Both the position numbers and the translations under genes were made by a program. From positions 1-51,539 of the forward strand of contig JAIYDY010000118.1 in NCBI GenBank assembly GCA_027487245.1: a stretch of DNA of 51,539 nt. The letters are read 5' to 3'. The notes below the pieces were generated by a model. The model was given only the letters and a program-made list of their open reading frames with translations, had not been told where the DNA came from and did no database searches. Source of the stretch: Hyphomicrobiales bacterium (lineage in GTDB: Bacteria > Pseudomonadota > Alphaproteobacteria > Rhizobiales > Beijerinckiaceae). This document shows positions 49,148-51,539 of the stretch, one piece after another. The first letter of the stretch is position 1, and every line of letters starts with the position of its first letter.

Positions 49148-51539
49148 ATGCGCACAGATGAATCCCCGATGATCAGGCTGGAAGACTATCGGCCCTCCGA
49201 CTACCTGATCGACACCGTCCACCTCGACATCCAGCTTGATCCGGTCGCCACCAGCGTCCGGGCATTGCTGTCGCTTCGGCCCAACCCTGCCGGTGTCGCA
49301 GGCGCGCCACTGCAGCTCGACGGGGACGAGTTGTCGCTGGTGTCGCTGCTGATCAACGGCACCGAGGCGGACGCCTCTGCCTATGCGGTTCTTCCGCAAG
49401 GGCTCACCGTGCACACCCCGCCGGACAAGCCTTTCACGCTGACCATCGAGACGCGCCTCGACCCGTCCGCCAACACGCGGCTGATGGGGCTTTACCGCTC
49501 GAACGGGGTCTACTGCACCCAGTGCGAGGCGGATGGCTTCCGCCGGATCTGCTATTTTCTCGACCGGCCCGACGTGTTGTCGGTCTTCACGGTCAGGCTC
49601 GAAGGGCCGATCACCGCCACGCCGATCCTGCTCTCGAACGGCAACCTGCTGGCGAGCGGCTCGGTGCCCGGCACGGACCGCCACTTTGCGGTCTGGCACG
49701 ATCCCTGGCCGAAGCCGGCCTATCTCTTTGCCCTGGTCGGCGGCGATCTTGGCGCGGTGCATGACAGCTTCACCACCGCCAGCGGACGCCGGGTGGCGCT
49801 CGGCGTCTATGTCGAGAAGGGCAAGGAGCCGCGCGCCAGCTACGCCATGGATGCGATCAAGCGCTCGATGGTGTGGGATGAGGCCGTGTTTGGCCGCGCC
49901 TACGATCTCGATGTGTTCAACGTCGTCGCCGTCTCGGACTTCAACATGGGGGCGATGGAGAACAAGGGCCTCAACATCTTCAACGACAAGTATGTGCTGG
50001 CCTCGCCCGACACGGCCACCGATGGCGACTATGCCAACATCGAAGGCATCATCGCGCACGAATACTTCCACAACTGGACCGGCAACCGCATCACATGCCG
50101 GGACTGGTTCCAGCTCTGCCTGAAGGAAGGCCTCACGGTCTTCCGCGACCAGGAGTTCACCGCCGACGAGCGCTCGCGCCCGGTCAAGCGCATTGCCGAC
50201 GTGATGCGGCTCAGGCTGACGCAGTTCGTTGAGGATGCCGGGCCGCTGGCGCACAATGTCCGGCCACGCGCCTACAAGGAAATCAACAACTTCTACACGG
50301 CCACGGTCTACGAGAAGGGCGCGGAGCTGATCCGCATGCTCAAGGTGTTGATCGGCGATGCGGCGTTCGCGCGCGGCATGACGCTTTATTTCGATCAGCA
50401 CGATGGCTCGGCGGCCACGATCGAGGAATTTCTCGAATGCTTCGCCGTGGCCTCGGGGCAGGATCTCGGCCAGTTCGCCCACTGGTATGATCAGGCCGGC
50501 ACGCCGAGCCTTGTGGCCGCCGGGCGCTATCATCCCGAGCAGCGCAGCTACACGCTCGATCTGGCGCAATCGACCCCGCCGACTCCGGGGCAGGACAAGA
50601 AGCTGCCGATGGTCATCCCGGTCCGCATCGGGCTGGTCGGGCAGAATGGCGACCTGCCGCTCAAGCCCAGCGGCGATGTGGCCCTCAACGGCGATGTGCT
50701 GATCCTCGACCGGGCGGCAGCAACCGTGACCTTCCACGAGATCGACGAGCCGCCGGCCCTGTCGCTGCTGCGCGACTTCTCCGCGCCGGTCAGGCTCGAC
50801 GCACACCTTGGCACGCCAGAGTTGCTGCGGCTGGCCCGCATCGACAGCGATCCGTTCAACCGCTGGCAGGCGCTGCGCACGGTGATGACGCAAACCCTGC
50901 TGGCCGGAGCGCAGGCTGCGCGGACCGGAGCGTCCTTCCGGCCCGATCCGGCACTGGTCGAAGCCGTCGGCCAGGCGCTCGCCAGCCAGAGCCATGCCGA
51001 GCCAGCCTATGTGGCCCAGCTCATCAGCCTGCCCTCCGCCAGCGACATCGCGCGGGAAATGGCGAGCCAAGTCGATCCGGACGCGATCCAGACGGCGCTC
51101 GTGACCCTGGCCCGGACCATCGGCAGCGAACTGGCCGCCGATATGACGGCAACCCATGAGCGGCTGGCCACGACCGCGCCCTACAGCCCCGATGCGGCCA
51201 GCGCCGGGGCGCGCGCACTGCGCAATGCCTGCCTCGGCTACCTGTGCCATGGCCTTGGCGCGCAAGGCGGGACGCAGGCACTGGCGCAGTTCCATGGAGC
51301 CGGCAACATGACCGACAGGCTCGGGGCCATGAGCGCGCTGACGCACGCGCCCGGCCCGGCGCTCGACGAGGCGCTTGCCGCCTTCGAGGAACGCTACCGC
51401 GACGATGCGCTGGTTCTCGACAAGTGGTTCGCGCTGCAGGCCACGATGCCTGGCGGGCAGGCGCTGGGGCGGGTCAAGGCGCTGCTCGATCACCCGCGCT
51501 TCTCGATGCGCACGCCGAACCGGGTCTATGCCCTGCTCT
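49148..51539 (+). CDS. pepN: Aminopeptidase N, 3' end outside window
   Basis: The frame from ATG 49148 is open for 797 codons to the window end, so the C-terminus is missing (family length about 880). This M1 zinc metallopeptidase removes N-terminal residues from peptides. The exopeptidase motif GAMEN is at residues 268-272, and the zinc motif HEYFH at 304-308 is followed by NWTGNRITCRDWFQLCLKEGLTVFRDQEF with the third ligand Glu. The N-terminus RLEDYRPSDYLIDTVHLDIQLDP is typical of proteobacterial PepN. The ribosome-binding site is weak. The long open frame on the opposite strand is a codon-bias shadow. Confidence 0.96.
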   Translation, partial: MRTDESPMIRLEDYRPSDYLIDTVHLDIQLDPVATSVRALLSLRPNPAGVAGAPLQLDGDELSLVSLLINGTEADASAYAVLPQGLTVHTPPDKPFTLTIETRLDPSANTRLMGLYRSNGVYCTQCEADGFRRICYFLDRPDVLSVFTVRLEGPITATPILLSNGNLLASGSVPGTDRHFAVWHDPWPKPAYLFALVGGDLGAVHDSFTTASGRRVALGVYVEKGKEPRASYAMDAIKRSMVWDEAVFGRAYDLDVFNVVAVSDFNMGAMENKGLNIFNDKYVLASPDTATDGDYANIEGIIAHEYFHNWTGNRITCRDWFQLCLKEGLTVFRDQEFTADERSRPVKRIADVMRLRLTQFVEDAGPLAHNVRPRAYKEINNFYTATVYEKGAELIRMLKVLIGDAAFARGMTLYFDQHDGSAATIEEFLECFAVASGQDLGQFAHWYDQAGTPSLVAAGRYHPEQRSYTLDLAQSTPPTPGQDKKLPMVIPVRIGLVGQNGDLPLKPSGDVALNGDVLILDRAAATVTFHEIDEPPALSLLRDFSAPVRLDAHLGTPELLRLARIDSDPFNRWQALRTVMTQTLLAGAQAARTGASFRPDPALVEAVGQALASQSHAEPAYVAQLISLPSASDIAREMASQVDPDAIQTALVTLARTIGSELAADMTATHERLATTAPYSPDAASAGARALRNACLGYLCHGLGAQGGTQALAQFHGAGNMTDRLGAMSALTHAPGPALDEALAAFEERYRDDALVLDKWFALQATMPGGQALGRVKALLDHPRFSMRTPNRVYALL

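Noticed and set aside
49133..51493. 786-codon open frame on the minus strand
   Set aside because: It is antisense to pepN, whose motifs are unmistakable; the amino-acid content (Arg, Gly, His-rich) is that of a GC-rich shadow frame.

Overview
The window looks like chromosome from a GC-rich alphaproteobacterium of the order Hyphomicrobiales (Rhizobiales). Signs are the alphaproteobacterial LexA box GAAC-N7-GAAC before recA, recA/alaS/icd close together, Rhizobiales-type interspersed repeats (units with GGTTTCCACTTTTTCGC, and long hairpins starting GTCATTCCCGG), and typical codon use. The genus cannot be fixed from this sequence alone.

Layout. (1) 1-5931 is a lower-GC defence-type segment: the C-terminal part of a cas1 gene, a decayed tandem copy of that part, and a 1629-residue protein with an N-terminal PD-(D/E)xK-like nuclease region, a P-loop STAND-like NTPase and a very long C-terminal region, resembling Avs antiviral proteins. 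(2) 6130-13590 is housekeeping: SOS-controlled recA, alaS, icd, trmJ and a PaaG-like crotonase, with a tandem repeat cluster before trmJ. (3) 13621-18032 is accessory: a Phd/VapC-type toxin-antitoxin pair with a tandem-repeat operator, a beta-hydroxyacid dehydrogenase, a micro-ORF with an 18-nt match to the complement of the 16S rRNA 3' end plus its own terminator, BrnT/BrnA, and a solitary DGQHR (DndB-like) gene whose promoter is bracketed by regularly spaced CCWGG sites. (4) 18033-27277 holds a polar amino-acid ABC transporter without an ATPase gene, xdhABC, and a divergent adenine deaminase, i.e. adenine to hypoxanthine to xanthine to urate. (5) 27289-28305 is a DUF2336 gene.

(6) 28436-45646 is the most interesting part: an apparent sulfoquinovose (SQ) to sulfite route in one locus. 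The right half encodes a YihV-like sulfofructose kinase, a YihT/LacD-like class I sulfofructose-phosphate aldolase, a fucose/arabinose-isomerase-type candidate SQ isomerase, a Gfo/Idh/MocA protein that may be an NAD-dependent sulfoquinovosidase, a four-gene sugar ABC importer and an aldose epimerase. The left half encodes sulfolactate handling: SuyA and SuyB (sulfolactate sulfo-lyase), a YeiH/UPF0324 sulfite exporter, SlcC and ComC (the two sulfolactate dehydrogenases that invert configuration), a TctC binding protein and a GntR regulator. A 14-bp palindrome, GTCTTATATAAGAC, lies at the suyA/regulator divergence and recurs with 13/14 identity at the kinase/ABC divergence, so one GntR protein probably controls both halves. 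No sulfolactaldehyde dehydrogenase gene was seen.

(7) 45759-51539 holds an MFS transporter, glyoxalase I, a cation-diffusion-facilitator with an enlarged C-terminus, and pepN cut by the window end. Most starts were chosen by ribosome-binding site and family N-terminus; they are predictions.
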